NCBI RefSeq assembly: GCF_000189635.1 | Contig: NW_002476237.1 | Span: forward strand, 372,001-436,000 | Source: Tetrahymena thermophila SB210 | Lineage: Eukaryota > Ciliophora > Oligohymenophorea > Hymenostomatida > Tetrahymenidae | DNA: 64,000 nt | Direction of reading: 5' to 3' | In this document: positions 27,989 through 41,853 of the stretch, in pieces | How positions within the stretch are numbered: position 1 is the stretch's first letter | Layout of the letters: the number at the start of each line of letters is the position of its first letter | Program-made: the position numbers and the translations under genes | The notes under the pieces: model-generated | Databases searched by the model: none | What the model was told of the DNA's origin: nothing | Seen by the model: only the letters and a program-made list of their open reading frames with translations

Positions 27989-28903
27989 ATGGATTCTCTA
28001 GATAGTTAATCAAAAAAACAATAATAAGAGGAGTTAGAAAAAACACCATTTAATGTATGCATTGAAATAGGATCATCTAGAGTGAAAGTAGGAGTTTAGA
28101 ACATAAAAACATAACAATTTGACTTCTTTTCTGAAGACACAAAATTCTTCTTTTATCCTTTAGATAGCCTATTTGATAAGCTCAGTGAATTTTTACACTA
28201 AAAAGGAGTTTATTTAATATAAAAAATTGGAATAAGCACTACAGGAGAGGTTGACTCGGAAAAAGGAACTATCAAATAATGTGGTACACTTAAAATCAGA
28301 TCTAAATAAAAGCATTTTTAAGATTTTGAGCTTGTTGGATTGATTAATACTAAATTGTAACAGAAAATTTTAGAAAAAGATTTAACTTATTTAATTAATG
28401 ATGGTCATTCTGCTGGTTTAGGAATTTATTATTATGCAAAAGAAAAACATGATTTTCCTTTTGTATCTCTGAGTCTTGGAACTTATCCTGCAGTCTCAGT
28501 AATTACTGATAGCTTTATAGCTACAGTTGAGGCAAGAAAAAATTTTATAAAAGGAAAACATATATCAGCATACTGTGCAAAATCTCTAGTAGAAAAAGAC
28601 AAAAAAACTGACCAAGAGTATACATAAAATATTCTTGATATTATACCTCTACTTAATAAAATTTCATTTAATATGACTGGAGAAAATATGACCCATTTAT
28701 TTATATTGGGTGGTATGAGCAATCATATAACAGATGACCTTTTCTTCAAAGATGAAGCTATTAAAAATACCACAACTATAATAAAAGACGATTAAATTAT
28801 ATACAATTAAATCATATTTCCTGCTTTGCTAAAATACCACCCAAAGCTAAGTGCTGATGTTTAGATAATCTCCAAAGAAGATTTTTCTGTTGTAATTGAT
28901 TGA
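27989..28903 (+). CDS. ROK-like sugar-kinase-fold protein, divergent
   Basis: A single exon of 304 aa runs from ATG 27989 to TGA 28901. An actin-fold ATPase phosphate-1 segment follows a hydrophilic N-terminus: FNVCIEIGSSRVKVGV, where ROK kinases have a DIGGTK-type loop. Then come KIGISTTGEVDSEKGTI (ROK-like PG.VD region), YLINDGHSAGLG with Asp138 in the position of the catalytic Asp of the NDAN motif, FVSLSLGTYPAVSVI replacing the usual GTG.GGG phosphate-2 loop, and LFILGGMS near the end, where ROK proteins have an adenosine motif. The order of motifs and the length (~300 aa) fit the ROK/glucokinase family. The glycine-poor loops raise the possibility of weak or lost kinase activity. No Cys/His zinc motif typical of bacterial ROK proteins is seen. 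The assignment is by motif only. Confidence 0.65.
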
Positions 28904-31900
28904 ATATAAATTTTCAAATCTTTATCTTATGCTTTATTTTAAAATACATTTTGATTTTGTTTGTTTGTTTAAAGGTAAGCAAGCTATCATATACATTTAA
29001 AAAAATTAAAAATATGTTTTTTTATTAGATATCAAAACGTATGTAAATATTTCACTACAAAAAAAGTTATTAATTCTTTATTGAATTTATATTTAAATAT
29101 TTATATGGAGATTTGAAAGTAAAGTGGGGAATATATTTTGTTTGTTTGTTTGTTGATTAAATATATTTTTAGTAATAAATGTATATTTAATCAATATCGA
29201 AGGTATATTTTGTTATTCAATATAAAAAAATTAAGAAATATGAATGGTTATAAAAATAACATTTCTATTATTAAGTAAATTTATTGGATCTAAATAAGTA
29301 GATGGATGGTATTTTGTTTACAAAAAGCGCAAACAATAATTAAAATAAAAATGCATAATTATATATTAATCAAAGCTATTCTTTTAATAGTAGCTTGTCA
29401 AATAAAAGTGAATAAATAAATAAGTAAGTAAGTTTTTTTCTTTTGGTAGTTGGAAATAAAAAATTCTTTTTTGATCAATAAGATATTGCTTTTCATTCAA
29501 TCCAATTATTTAAAAATATTGCTTCTAAATAAATTTTATCTCATTCGTTTTCAATTTTATTTCTTTAGATTGAAGGAAAAAAATATATTTCTAAACTGTT
29601 TTTTTATCACTTGAATTATTGTTACTATTTCAATATGTCGCTAAATACTACCTTATAGCAAATAGTTTTTCATGCAACTAAAGTTGATTTTGAGTTTGGT
29701 ATTTGAAATCTTTTTCTTTTTATTCGAAAATTTTTTAAGATTAAAATGATCACATCAAAATTTTATTTATTGTTTTTATTGAGCTGAAATGAAATAGCAT
29801 AAACCAAATAATGGGAATTTATGAATAAGTTAAAACAATATTTATTATATTTTATTTCGTAACTGATTTTACATTTTCAGATAAATAGTAATTGCTTTTT
29901 ATTTAAAAAAAATAACTATCTTTTCTTGTCAAAGGTAGATATTTATTTGCAAATTTGTTTAACTTAGTTCTTTTTGACTTTTTAAGTTTCAAAATTTTTA
30001 ACTGAAAAAGCTAATAATAGGTTTTTAAATATTAAAGAGATGATAATTTATTATACAATTACTCAAAGAAATTCAAATAATAAGAATAATTTAAATCCAA
30101 CATTTTATGAATTTCTTATTCGCTTTTGCACTTTTGTTTGAATTTATGAGAAAATAATTAGGAGGTATTTTTGAATTCAAAAAATATATCTTTAAATTAT
30201 TCAAAAATGGTATATTTTTATTTTAAAAAACTAAATGATTAGCTTGATAGAATTTATGAACATTCCACACAATTTGCACAAACTATTTTATAATCGCTAC
30301 TACTTTATAATTTTATTTCAGTTGTTTCATAGCTTGCTTATATTTATTTTAAATACCAAAAACACTAACTCGAATGCCTAAAATAGCATACTTTACTTTT
30401 TAATAGCTAACTTAAAAAATGAATGGCTCAAATAGATAAAATTAGAGCATTTTGATGTTAAATAATAATGAGTAAAATAAATCGTTCTTCTATTTAATCG
30501 CACATGTTTCAGATAAGATGTATAATATAGAAAAGAAATTTTTCTTCAGCCTTTAAAAGATTATTCACTATAATAAATAAGAGAGTAATCGGAATAATAT
30601 TTGACTAAAAGCTAAAATATAGAAGACAGAATTCATAAGGGTACCTTTTATAATCGCGTTTATTATAATAGTGTAAATTAAATAATTTGTGCTACTTGGA
30701 AAGTCAAATTTAGACCCTAATGCAGTGGATTAGTTTTAGTGAAAAGATACATTTTACATTAATGGAATTTATTTTAAATGGTATGCAGTGAGGAATTGCA
30801 TAGAAAATAAATTAAATCAATCAATGTCCTTCTTTAATCAAAATTTAAAAAGAATTAGTGATTTTATTTAGGAAAAAACAATTATATAGTTGAAGTAAAA
30901 AAAATAGTTGAGGATTTTTGATTTTGCAAATTGTTTTTAATTAGTCATGAAAAAAAAAATCTGTTAAATATGTGAAAATATCAAGCGAACTGACAATTAT
31001 TAATTTCTTTGTATTTTTTAAAGCTGTTTATTTGTTGTTTGGATAATTAGATCTCTCTCTTTCTATCGTATTTTGCAATAATAGGTATTAACTTTTATAC
31101 TGATTGTTAGTAGATGCCTTCAAATTTTCTTTTTATTTAAATTCATATGCTATATCTTTTAAAACACTCCACATTTTATTGTTGCTAACTGTGCTATTGA
31201 TCTTTAAGTCAATAGCTGCTCATTTTGTTGAACTCCACAGAGACACTAAATTTGTTTATTTTGATGGATGCTTTATAATTAAAGTTACGTAATCTGCTTG
31301 ACATTTAGCCAACTATATAAAAAAGATCAAAATGTAGCTTAAATCTCAAAAAATCATCATAATTTACTATCAAATTATTAAGAAATTCATATAATCACCA
31401 CTTTATTGACTTTTATTCATCTTATAGAGTGATAGTAGAGTTGAGCCAAATTGATACTTGTTTACGTTGTATTATTTTGAAATTTTAAAAAAATGAAAAT
31501 GAGAGAAAAATTTATTTAAATTTGAGCTTAGAATCTTTAAGGAAGATCAAAAATGGGCTAACTAAATGTTAGAGTACGAAGACTGTTCTTGAAATAAAGT
31601 GTCATCCTTTACGAATCAAGTTGCTACTTTAATGAATAATAGAATTTGAGGTAGAGCTAAAATGAGAGATATAGTAATGCTATTGGATTATATTTGGTTT
31701 GTATGATGGTTTTTCTTTGGTAAATGAATGATATAAATGAAGAGTGGCAATAAAATTAATTGAAATTGAATGAAAAAATGAATAGAAATTAAAGAAGAGT
31801 ATAATTTTATTTTTGAATTTTATTTAAATTTTAATGCGTGTATTTATTTGGGTGATGAAAAGGGTAAATAAAGGGCGTTGCACTTTTCTCAATAGTAATA

Positions 31901-32020
31901 TTTAAGAAGAGAGGGATTTAGAAGGAAAAATCATAATCAAATAAAAAAAATAAAAAAGTTTGAAAAAAAACCTTCAAAAAAAATAAATAAAAACAAAATC
32001 ACTCCTTTAAGCAATTAAAA
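28904..32020. other. 3.1-kb AT-rich region upstream of beta-tubulin
   Basis: No gene is supported. GTTT-type runs occur near 28957-28970 and 29140-29153. The last ~300 bases before 32021 are the likely beta-tubulin promoter and A-rich leader. The base just before the ATG is A, with AAAA preceding it, as usual for ciliate starts. Confidence 0.5.
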
Positions 32021-33352
<1,332 letters not shown>

Positions 33353-35661
33353 GCGAACTGAATCGGTCAGCTAAACCAACCAATCAACATAATAAACTTT
33401 ATTATTTTTACTTAAGCATCTTACTGTTGTTGTAATAGTAGAGAAAGAAATACCCAATTAACTTCATTCACATAACATTAATATCTATAAACATCTTTTT
33501 TCTCACATATATACAACTCTCTAAATCAACAAATAACTTTTTAAAAATAATGGATATATATTAACAAAATAATATATCTCTTTTTACAAAATAGTTCTTA
33601 TATAAATACGTATTCTGCACTCACCCGCATTTTTCACAACAAAAACATACCAAAAAAATTCTTACTTCTACATGTTTCCTTTCTTATTATTACAAAATTA
33701 TTTTATAAATAGCATACAAAAATAAATACAATAAAAAAATAAACAAAATCCTTTTTTATTTTGAATTATTTAAAACAAATATTTTCAATCAATCAGTCAG
33801 TCAGCATAATATTAAAGCAACAAAACAAACCCAAGTTGTTTTTATAGTTTTTTAATTGCTTTTCAGTACTATAAATAAATTTGTTATTACTTCAAGATTG
33901 ATAAACTTCTTTTTTAAATTAAATATCTATGAATGAATAAATAAGTTGATATCTCTTTTTAACTTGTTTTCCTCTCTTTTACTTACTTGCCAATTTTTTT
34001 TTTAAATTAAAGAAATATCTTTTTATTTTTCAAAAACAAAATTTATTTTCCCTTGTATACAAAAACCCCTTTATTTAAATAAAATCTTTATGCCCATCAA
34101 TAGCCACATCTTTTTGAATTTTATTGCTTATACTGCCTTTCTTTTCTTTTCTTATGATAATACTTCTTTTTTCTATGATTATTGGAATATCTTTTTTTTC
34201 TTAATCGTTTTTAAATAAAATTAAGCGGCAACATATTTTATTTTCTTAAAAATATAATATTTTATAAGTAATAAAATTAAAATTTATATTCAATTGGTTT
34301 CTGATTTTATTTTATTCACTATTCCAATAGATTGCTTTTATTTTTAAAACTAGTTTGTTTATTTATTTAATAAATTTTTAATACTTCTTTGAATTTTTAT
34401 ATCTTAGTTCTTTAAAAAGCGACTTATAGCAAAATAAAATGTATAACTAGGAATAGCTGAAAAAATCTTTAATATTTAAATTATTTAAATAGGAAATATT
34501 TAAAAAGTAATGTTTTTGAATTTTTCAAAATTAAACATAAATAATATGCTTTCTTAAATTTTAATTTAGACTATTTTTTACTTATTAATTCAACTATTTA
34601 AATAAAAATAAAATGCTTTTTAAAAATCAAAAAAGCTTTTATAATAAATAAAAAAATGCATTAAATTTATATTTTTTTTGCCCATACAAACAAATTTTTT
34701 AAATTTAAAAACAAACTTTGCTTTTTTATTAAAAAAATAAGCAAAAAATTTTTAAAAATTTTGTGTTAAATCACAAACAAAATTCAAATGTAAATTAATT
34801 AGCTTAAAAAAGGTTTGACAAAGAATATAAAAAGAATAAAATAATTAAATTAAAACTAAATATTATACTATTTATAAGTTAAAATTTATTTAAAAAAAAA
34901 TATTTTTAATAAAATAAATTAGATTTTTTAGAAGTAAAATAATATTTAAAAAGGATTCATTTTAATTTTGAAATTAAAAAATGTAGATTTGAATAAATTG
35001 TTTTAAGTCAAAGTTAGAGTGAGAACTGAATACATGCAAATATGAATGAATGAAATGTATCTTAGATTTTTATTTACAAAATATTTTTGTTTGTTTTGTT
35101 TTTTTGTATAATAAAATGTTAAAATAGTTTATCGAAAGTGTTATAAGTTATTTTCGTACCTTTAAGCAGCTTTTATTAATATTTAAGAATATGCATACAT
35201 TTTGTGTAACCAAAAGATCTATTTATTGTTAAATAATATTATTTATTTATTTTATATTTTTATTAAATAAATTTTGATATATATATTTTGATTGATATTG
35301 TGTGTTTGTTTTCTAAGAAATCAAAGAGAGAGAGAGATAGATAAGAGAGTTATTAAGATAAATAATTAGTTTTTCTATTTTAGATTAAAAGTTGAAATTT
35401 GTTGTTCATGTCTTTAATATTTAGTGTTCATCTGTTAAGATTAATTTTAATAAATATTATAGTTTAAAGTTAATTATGATTATTATTATTATTATTATAA
35501 GTTAAAGGAGGATGTATGTGTGTGTGTGTGTGTGTGTTAATTACTCTTTTTTTATTTAATAATTTTAATTTTTTGATTATTTATATGTTGGTTATGTTTT
35601 ATCAAGAAATTAGAATGTAAATAGAAACTAGAATCAATGTGCAAAATAAGTGTGTATTTTT
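33353..35661. other. 2.3-kb AT-rich region downstream of beta-tubulin
   Basis: This holds the 3' UTRs of two convergent genes. The first ~100 bases after the tubulin stop are less AT-rich and include CTAAACCAACCAATC. No gene is seen. (ATT)n at about 35477-35500 and (TG)n at 35517-35538 are simple repeats, preceded by an (AG)n tract near 35326-35336. Confidence 0.5.
35517..35538. repeat. (TG)n microsatellite
   Basis: About ten TG dinucleotides in a row, immediately downstream of an (ATT)n tract. Confidence 0.85.
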
Positions 35662-38600
35662 TCAATCATCAATAGTTATAGGATTATCTTCTTTTCCTAT
35701 GTTGGTAATTTTTTCATATATTCTCTTTTTACTGAGACCTTCACTGCTATTAGAATTATTTTATTCTATGCTATTTATTAATATTTCAAAAATAAATATA
35801 AGTTAAAAAATCAAAAAAAATTTAAATAATTAATAAGTAAATTAATTGTAAATTTAATTTACATTTTTCTTTTTAAGCTATTTTCAGAAGGTTACTCAAA
35901 TTGAATTTGCACTGTTTCTGACTACCCAAAATTTTTTAATCTATTTAATAATAAATTTTATGAATTTTTATAACGATAATGCTAATTCCTAAAAATCATT
36001 TTTTATTTTACTATCTTTATTTCTAATTCTCTCTAGCTTAAAGAGTATCTTGTAAAGCATGTGATAAAGACTATTAAGAAATAGGTGATGATGATGAAGA
36101 AGAAGAAAGATGAACTTATTATGGTTTTTTTAAGATAATATTTCTCTTATTGTTACTTTTTAATGAATAATACTTTGTTTGTTCTAATTCATTACTCATT
36201 TTATTTTGAGTATCTTTCTACTAAAATTTGTTTTAACTGCTTTCACTTGTAGATTAATAACTTTAGTTACTAAATTCTACATCCATTCTTTTGTTAGTTT
36301 ATTCATTTCTTATTTTTTTCTATTAGTCTACAATTTTATTGATTATTTCTTTTTGCTGTTGTTTAATTGAATCCTTTTATTCTAAGTTTGCATATATTTT
36401 TTCTGTTTATGCAACCTAATTAGAATTTACATCTTTTTTTAACTTTTTACTTTTACTATTCTTTGACTATTTGTAATTTAGAGATGATATTCTTAATTAC
36501 TTTTGAAATCCTATATCTTCCTCAAAAGTATTTGAATCTTCATCCTAACTTATCCTATATCTATTTCTCTAATAATTATAATTCCTTTCTTGATTAACCT
36601 GGTGAGTGTTAGAATTCTAACTATCATTTTCATCACTATCTTATTCTTCTTCTTCTTCTTCATCATCATTCTAATAATCTCTATCATCATGCATTTAAAT
36701 CTCTTCATCGCTAGAAAGAGGAAATAAAGGTAATTCTGAAAAGTATTTAATTAAATTTTATATCTACGTTTTAACGATGATGTTATTAACCTGAGGATTT
36801 TGTTGACTCTTTTTAGAACTACCTTGGTTACTTCCGCTAGTGCTATTGTTTAAGTTTTATTTTTGCTTGGATGAAAGATCTTAAGAACTACCAAATCTTA
36901 TATTTTGTCCCTAAGCACTCATATAATCTTCAAAATATTAAATGCTAAAATCTTGACGTTATTCTAAAGACTATTCTTTTTATATTCTCTTCCTTTCAAT
37001 GTTTTGTATTTCTTTATCTGACAATACAACATTTTGATAGCTCTTGCTTTAGTCTCCACTCATAGATATTTCTTCCAATTTTTAAATGTGATCTAGCATC
37101 AAGGGCTTCTAACTATTTGTGAGTTGAATCTATTTTTAAATATCTTAACTACTAATTCCAATTTCAGGAATTTATAGCATATTAATTAACTTCATTGCAT
37201 TTTAATTTATTATTTATTGTTGCTGTTACTGCTATTACTACTATAACAACTTCTAAACAGATATTTATTAAAGAGTGTCTTCTTTATGTAGATCATCGGA
37301 TTTCGGACTTTCTATTAGTATTGGCTAGTCTTGATTTGATGCTATTCTTTTAGGGTTAATTTATTATTTGGGTTATACTTAAATTTAATTGATCTATTAT
37401 TATGCGTTTTAAACAATATATTAATAGTTTTATTTTTATAATTTATCTATTGTCTGCTGCTTATCCGTTTGCTTTTTAAACACTTTTGAAGATGTAGTAT
37501 CATTCATGGAAGAAAGACTGGCTGTGCTTGATGGTGCGTTACCAGCGTTATTTCTACTTGTTTGAACTTCTCTCTAGACTTCTTCAGAATTCAATTTCTA
37601 CTCTTTGTTGTTTGAAGGTGTTTTTTATTAATTGTTGTTATTTTTATTTGTTTAGTTTTATATTTTAGAAGTCTCTTTGTTCTCTTCTTCACACATTACG
37701 GTTTTCTTGCTTTTAGTAATAATATTTTTAGAAGATTAATTTGAAGATTAATCTTTATCTTTATTAATTAGGGTAATCGTTTAATTAATATTTTATGAAT
37801 TTACAGTATTTAACCCAGCTGTATTGGATGTCTAGTGAGAGTTGGCGTTCTGTAAATTTTTGTAATAAACTCCATTTAAGCTAGCAGCCTGATTCAGGTT
37901 CATGAGATTAGTATTTTAATGGATACTTATGCCAGATCCATTCTGGACGTTTGCAGGAAAATTATTTTAAGGAATATTTAAATGGTGGTGGTGGTGAGGT
38001 TAACCATTTTATTGAAGTGCCTGTATTTAGAGAGGAACTTATTGAAGAAGTTGCGCAGGAGCGGGAGCAACAGTTTAGGCCTTCTTTTATATTGGAGGCT
38101 CCTCTTCATCACTATCAATAACTAAAATTTAATGCGGTTATGACTTCTTTTTATTTCCACCGCTTACTTGATCTTAAATTTATAATTACTAAGATTCAAG
38201 AGCATTGCTGTTGGAATGGGATTCTATATTGACTCCTTTTGGATTGTTGTTACCATTAATAGGAGCTTTATTGATCAATTAAGCTTATACAGATTGGATA
38301 GGCACAGCTTAGTTTGAATTAGTGGGAGATACAGTAATAGGCTATGCGGCTGCAGGAGCTGGAGCACTTGCTTAATTTTATGAAGGCTTCTTAACTATTG
38401 GCTTGGAATCATCATCGTAGTCATCGTCATCATCTGAATATGACTATTGATCAAAGGAGTACTAACCTTTACCATCGAATTTGACATCAGTCACATTCTT
38501 AATTTACTTTTCATTTATTTCTTAGATAATTTTAAGAATATATTCATCAATAATGATGTCGTAGCATTTAGCCTTGCAGATATTGCACTTCCATTTACGA

Positions 38601-40552
38601 GGATTCACTGTTTCTGTGGTGATGATGAAGTTTTCAAGAGAAAAGCATTAGAAATGCTTGCAAAAACGACCTTTTGCAGGTGTTTATATGAGTTTCATAT
38701 CTAAGCTACAAGTTAGAGGGACACTCAGACTGTCAATGCAGAGATCATCATCATCTTCTTCGTGGGAAGATTTCTTGTTTTGGCGATGGAAGTAGTCTTA
38801 GATTTATTGCTTACACTCATCAGCAGGACGGGTAGATTCTCTTCTTATATTAGAAACTAGCTAATCTACAGTGAGTCTACGTATAATAAAGACGGAAATG
38901 CAATGAAGGGAGTTTTCTGTTATACGCAATTACTACTTTTCAATTATATTGCAATTGAATTCTGATATTTGAAGGTGATTTATTCCTTCTTTTAGATTCT
39001 TAACTCCTTTAAAAGTATGCTTTTCGTCTTTACGCTTTTTAAGTGAGCTATTATTTTGGAGGGGTTTGAGTTCTAATATGACTTCATTATTCATTCTCAA
39101 ATTACCAAAATCTGGCCAAGTTGTTTCGTATATATTTTTGGTTCCATCTATTCGGATGCAACGAATTTCTACGGAATACTCGCTGTGATCTTTTATTTTT
39201 GTAAACATCTCTGTAGTTAACTAAAAATCAAGCTACTTATTGGGAATACCCATCATTACTTAGCAATCTATCAAAGTTTGTTCGACATGATGGAGAGGAT
39301 CATACTTTTTTAATATGCAGGAAGGGCATTCAAATTGGGTAATGCTTTCTTCATCTTTAGGTGAAATCCTCATACAGCTTAGATGCAGTTTGTGTTCACA
39401 TCCTTTATTCTTACACTAAATTAATTCTGATTAGGAATTGCGCAAACGTGGTACTTAAGCGCAAATACAGCTTTTGATTGCTTCTGTTTCTATTATTTTT
39501 ACTTAATTTGGGATTGCTCCATTCCTGTTTTGTGGATACACATTATAAGTGTTGTTCATTGGTATTTAAGTTTATTACAGCAAGTTAATTGCGCTGCTAT
39601 TATTGCTGGACTTAGATTTTGACTTTGAGCTAGATGAACTAGATGATTGCTTCTAATTTTAGGGTGTTATTTCAGATACTCCAAGCTTTGAGCTCTTATT
39701 TGATGACGAATTATTCGCAGCTGACTAAACTTGTTTATTGCTACTTCCGCTTATTGCTAAACCGAAAGGTTGATTAGGTTAAGATATGTTGGGAAGAGTG
39801 CTACTGCTAGATGTCTACTACTTTTATTTTGAAGCTGCAGGTTGAGCTGTTTACCTCTGTTGGCTTTATGCTTATAATTATTGTTATTGAGGTAACTATG
39901 CTTATTACTAATATTATTACGAAATTTAAAATTATTATTATTATTAATTTTGAAGGGAATAAGGCGCTTGGATTTATTTTTAAGTCTAAACAATCTTTTG
40001 TTATTAAGGCTGATTAGCAGCTTAAATTTGCATAAGCTAGTCAACTTGATATTAAGTATTTTCAGCTCCCTTAGCAAAACCATTAATATTATTGAAATAG
40101 TTATTAAAGTTTCTTGAAGAATCAATTTAAGTCTAAGTCGCTGCAGCTTCTGCAGCCTATTATTAGTTAATAAATTGAGAACCATAAAGGCTCTATGGAA
40201 GAGAGTTTACGAACCCAACTTATTATCCTAAATTTAGTGAATTTATGTAGCTTTAAGGAGTAGTCGTATAAGCAGCAGTATTAATACCAGAAATATCATG
40301 AGGCTTGTTATACATATAAGTTTGCTGTAGCTAAGGCACTCCTTAATTACTTTAAGGATGCATAAATTAATTAGGAAGTTGAAAATATCCGTATGGTAAG
40401 CCAAGGCTTTCAGTTGGAGTGCTTTACTAAAAAGATAAGCTGTTAAAAAGAGGATTCATCACACTAGGATTATATTGTAAGAATGGAGTTTAATTTGTAG
40501 GCATTGAAGCCATAGACATTCCCATTAAGCTCGAAGTATTACCGTAATTCAT
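35662..40552 (-). CDS. PIAS/Siz-type SUMO E3 ligase (PHD, PINIT, SP-RING)
   Basis: Two minus-strand exons, 40552-36012 and 35746-35662 (265-nt intron), give 1541 aa. The N-terminal ~350 residues are Gln/Asn/Ser-rich. A PHD finger follows (about 362-412: CICAQ...CKNKGCEHKLHLSC...FECPSC). Next is a PINIT-like domain (about 430-545). The SP-RING zinc finger is about 608-670, with VPLTCSLDMKLIQTPAKG, FCKHFQCFSLENFI and KWKCNICKAKC supplying the C/H/C/C ligands. A SUMO-interacting motif, QILVIDSDEE (~806-815), comes after it, as in Siz/PIAS proteins. The rest is low complexity with acidic stretches. The last exon ends NPITIDD, a second SIM-like sequence. A PHD combined with an SP-RING is the plant SIZ1 arrangement; no SAP domain is visible, and a 5' exon encoding one could be missed. 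An optional in-frame 87-nt intron could lie near 36738-36824. The role is to stimulate SUMO transfer from Ubc9 to nuclear targets. Confidence 0.9.
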
Positions 40553-41352
40553 TTACTGCAAGTATTTTAGTTGTTATGCATCATATCTAATTATAATTTA
40601 AAGATATAAAATTTTAGAAATGCATTAAAAACTAAACATATCAATAAATTAATGTAAACTACTAATCAATTAGAATAAATTGTAGACAGAGCTTGGGTTG
40701 TAAAAAAATTATATTTGAATGTTGAAATTGAATTTCAGAAAGCCAAAGAACGAATCAAATAAAGAATGAATGAATGAATTGAATGAAAAAATATTTGGAT
40801 AAAGTAATTTATTTTTGAGAAAATTCAATGAGGGATAATAATTAGAAGGTTTCAAGATAAAATTTGCTCTGAAAGGTAAATAGAAAATTGTATCAAGTGG
40901 GGAAAAAGCGAGAATAAAATAATAATTAAAAATTCTATGAACAAAATCAAGCTGAGATTTTTAACTAAGATTCATTCAAAATGATAAATTAATTAATTTC
41001 GAAAAAAATTTTTGTACTTAATAAATTTATTAATTGATTTTGTACAGTATAATGCACTCACTCAACTACTCACTTTAATTTAATATCCTCAACATATAAA
41101 TAAATAAGTAAATAAATTAATAGATAAATAGATAGATAGAAGATAGATAGATATATAGTCATTTTCTATTTGATTCTTATCTCTTTGAAATAAATAAAAT
41201 AGTGCGCTTAGATTATTACGAATAAAAAAATTTTTTGATTCATTTTTTTAAAACTCAAATTTTTATTTGAATCTGAAAAGCATAAATAATAAATGCTTGC
41301 ATAAATATATTTTTTTCTCACTTTCTTTCTTTAAAAATTGGGAATATTGCTT
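40553..41352. other. Intergenic, AT-rich with tetranucleotide repeats
   Basis: This is the spacer between two minus-strand genes, holding the probable promoter of the SUMO ligase gene. GAAT-type repeats occur near 40765-40785 and ATAA/ATAG repeats at 41095-41157. No gene is seen. Confidence 0.5.
41095..41157. repeat. (ATAA)n/(GATA)n compound microsatellite
   Basis: Runs of ATAA units pass into GATA units, with small interruptions. Confidence 0.85.
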
Positions 41353-41853
41353 TCATTTATTTTGATGAAGAAAGACTTAAAACGCTCTATTATTTTTTTC
41401 AATCAATTGTTTATTTATTTATTAGTAGTTAAATAATTAATTTGAAAATAAAATAAATGTTTACTGTTGTTGTTGTTGTTATTGCTGATAGAAGGCGGCA
41501 TTACTATAATCGCTCTTCATTTTTGCCTCTTACTATTATTATGGCTTTATAGCGTTTTCGATATAATATTTAAAAATTCCTTCAACTTTCACCTGCACAT
41601 TTTTATTAAAATACTCACTTAGTTACTTTGCCTAACCATCTCTTTCAGGATGTTTTAAGTAGAACTCTACTAATTCTTTAGCAAGTTCAGCTTCTCCTTG
41701 CGCCTATTGCTTACTTATTTTCCCCTTCTTAGCTAAATCTTACCAGATTTAAGCTCTCTCTGATTTTTCAAGCTTAAACTAAACAATTCCTGCTTTCATT
41801 ATTTTTAAGTAAAAGTTATCCATATCCAATTTTTGTATATTCTAATCTATCAT
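41353..41853 (-). CDS. Small hypothetical protein, helical, poly-Gln C-terminus
   Basis: A single minus-strand frame of 166 aa runs from ATG 41853 to TGA 41355-41353. I do not recognise it. The first ~110 residues are charged and predicted helical (QFKLEKSERAQIWQDLAKKG, ELVEFYLKHPERDGQAKQLS, VKVEGIFKYYIENAI), with good codon texture and regular use of TAA/TAG as Gln, unlike the AT noise around it. A stretch of eight or nine Gln follows AAFY, mixing CAA, CAG and TAA. The last ~35 residues are encoded by much more AT-rich DNA and may be 3' UTR read through, if the real end is spliced. An alternative start is ATG 41823. No membrane helix or signal peptide is seen. Confidence 0.6.

Noticed and set aside
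33372-33386. TAAACCAACC followed by AATCA, resembling the Tetrahymena chromosome breakage sequence.
   Set aside because: The first ten bases match the 15-base element, but the last five, including required C/Y positions, do not. It lies in the beta-tubulin 3' UTR, and no telomere-like repeats are nearby.
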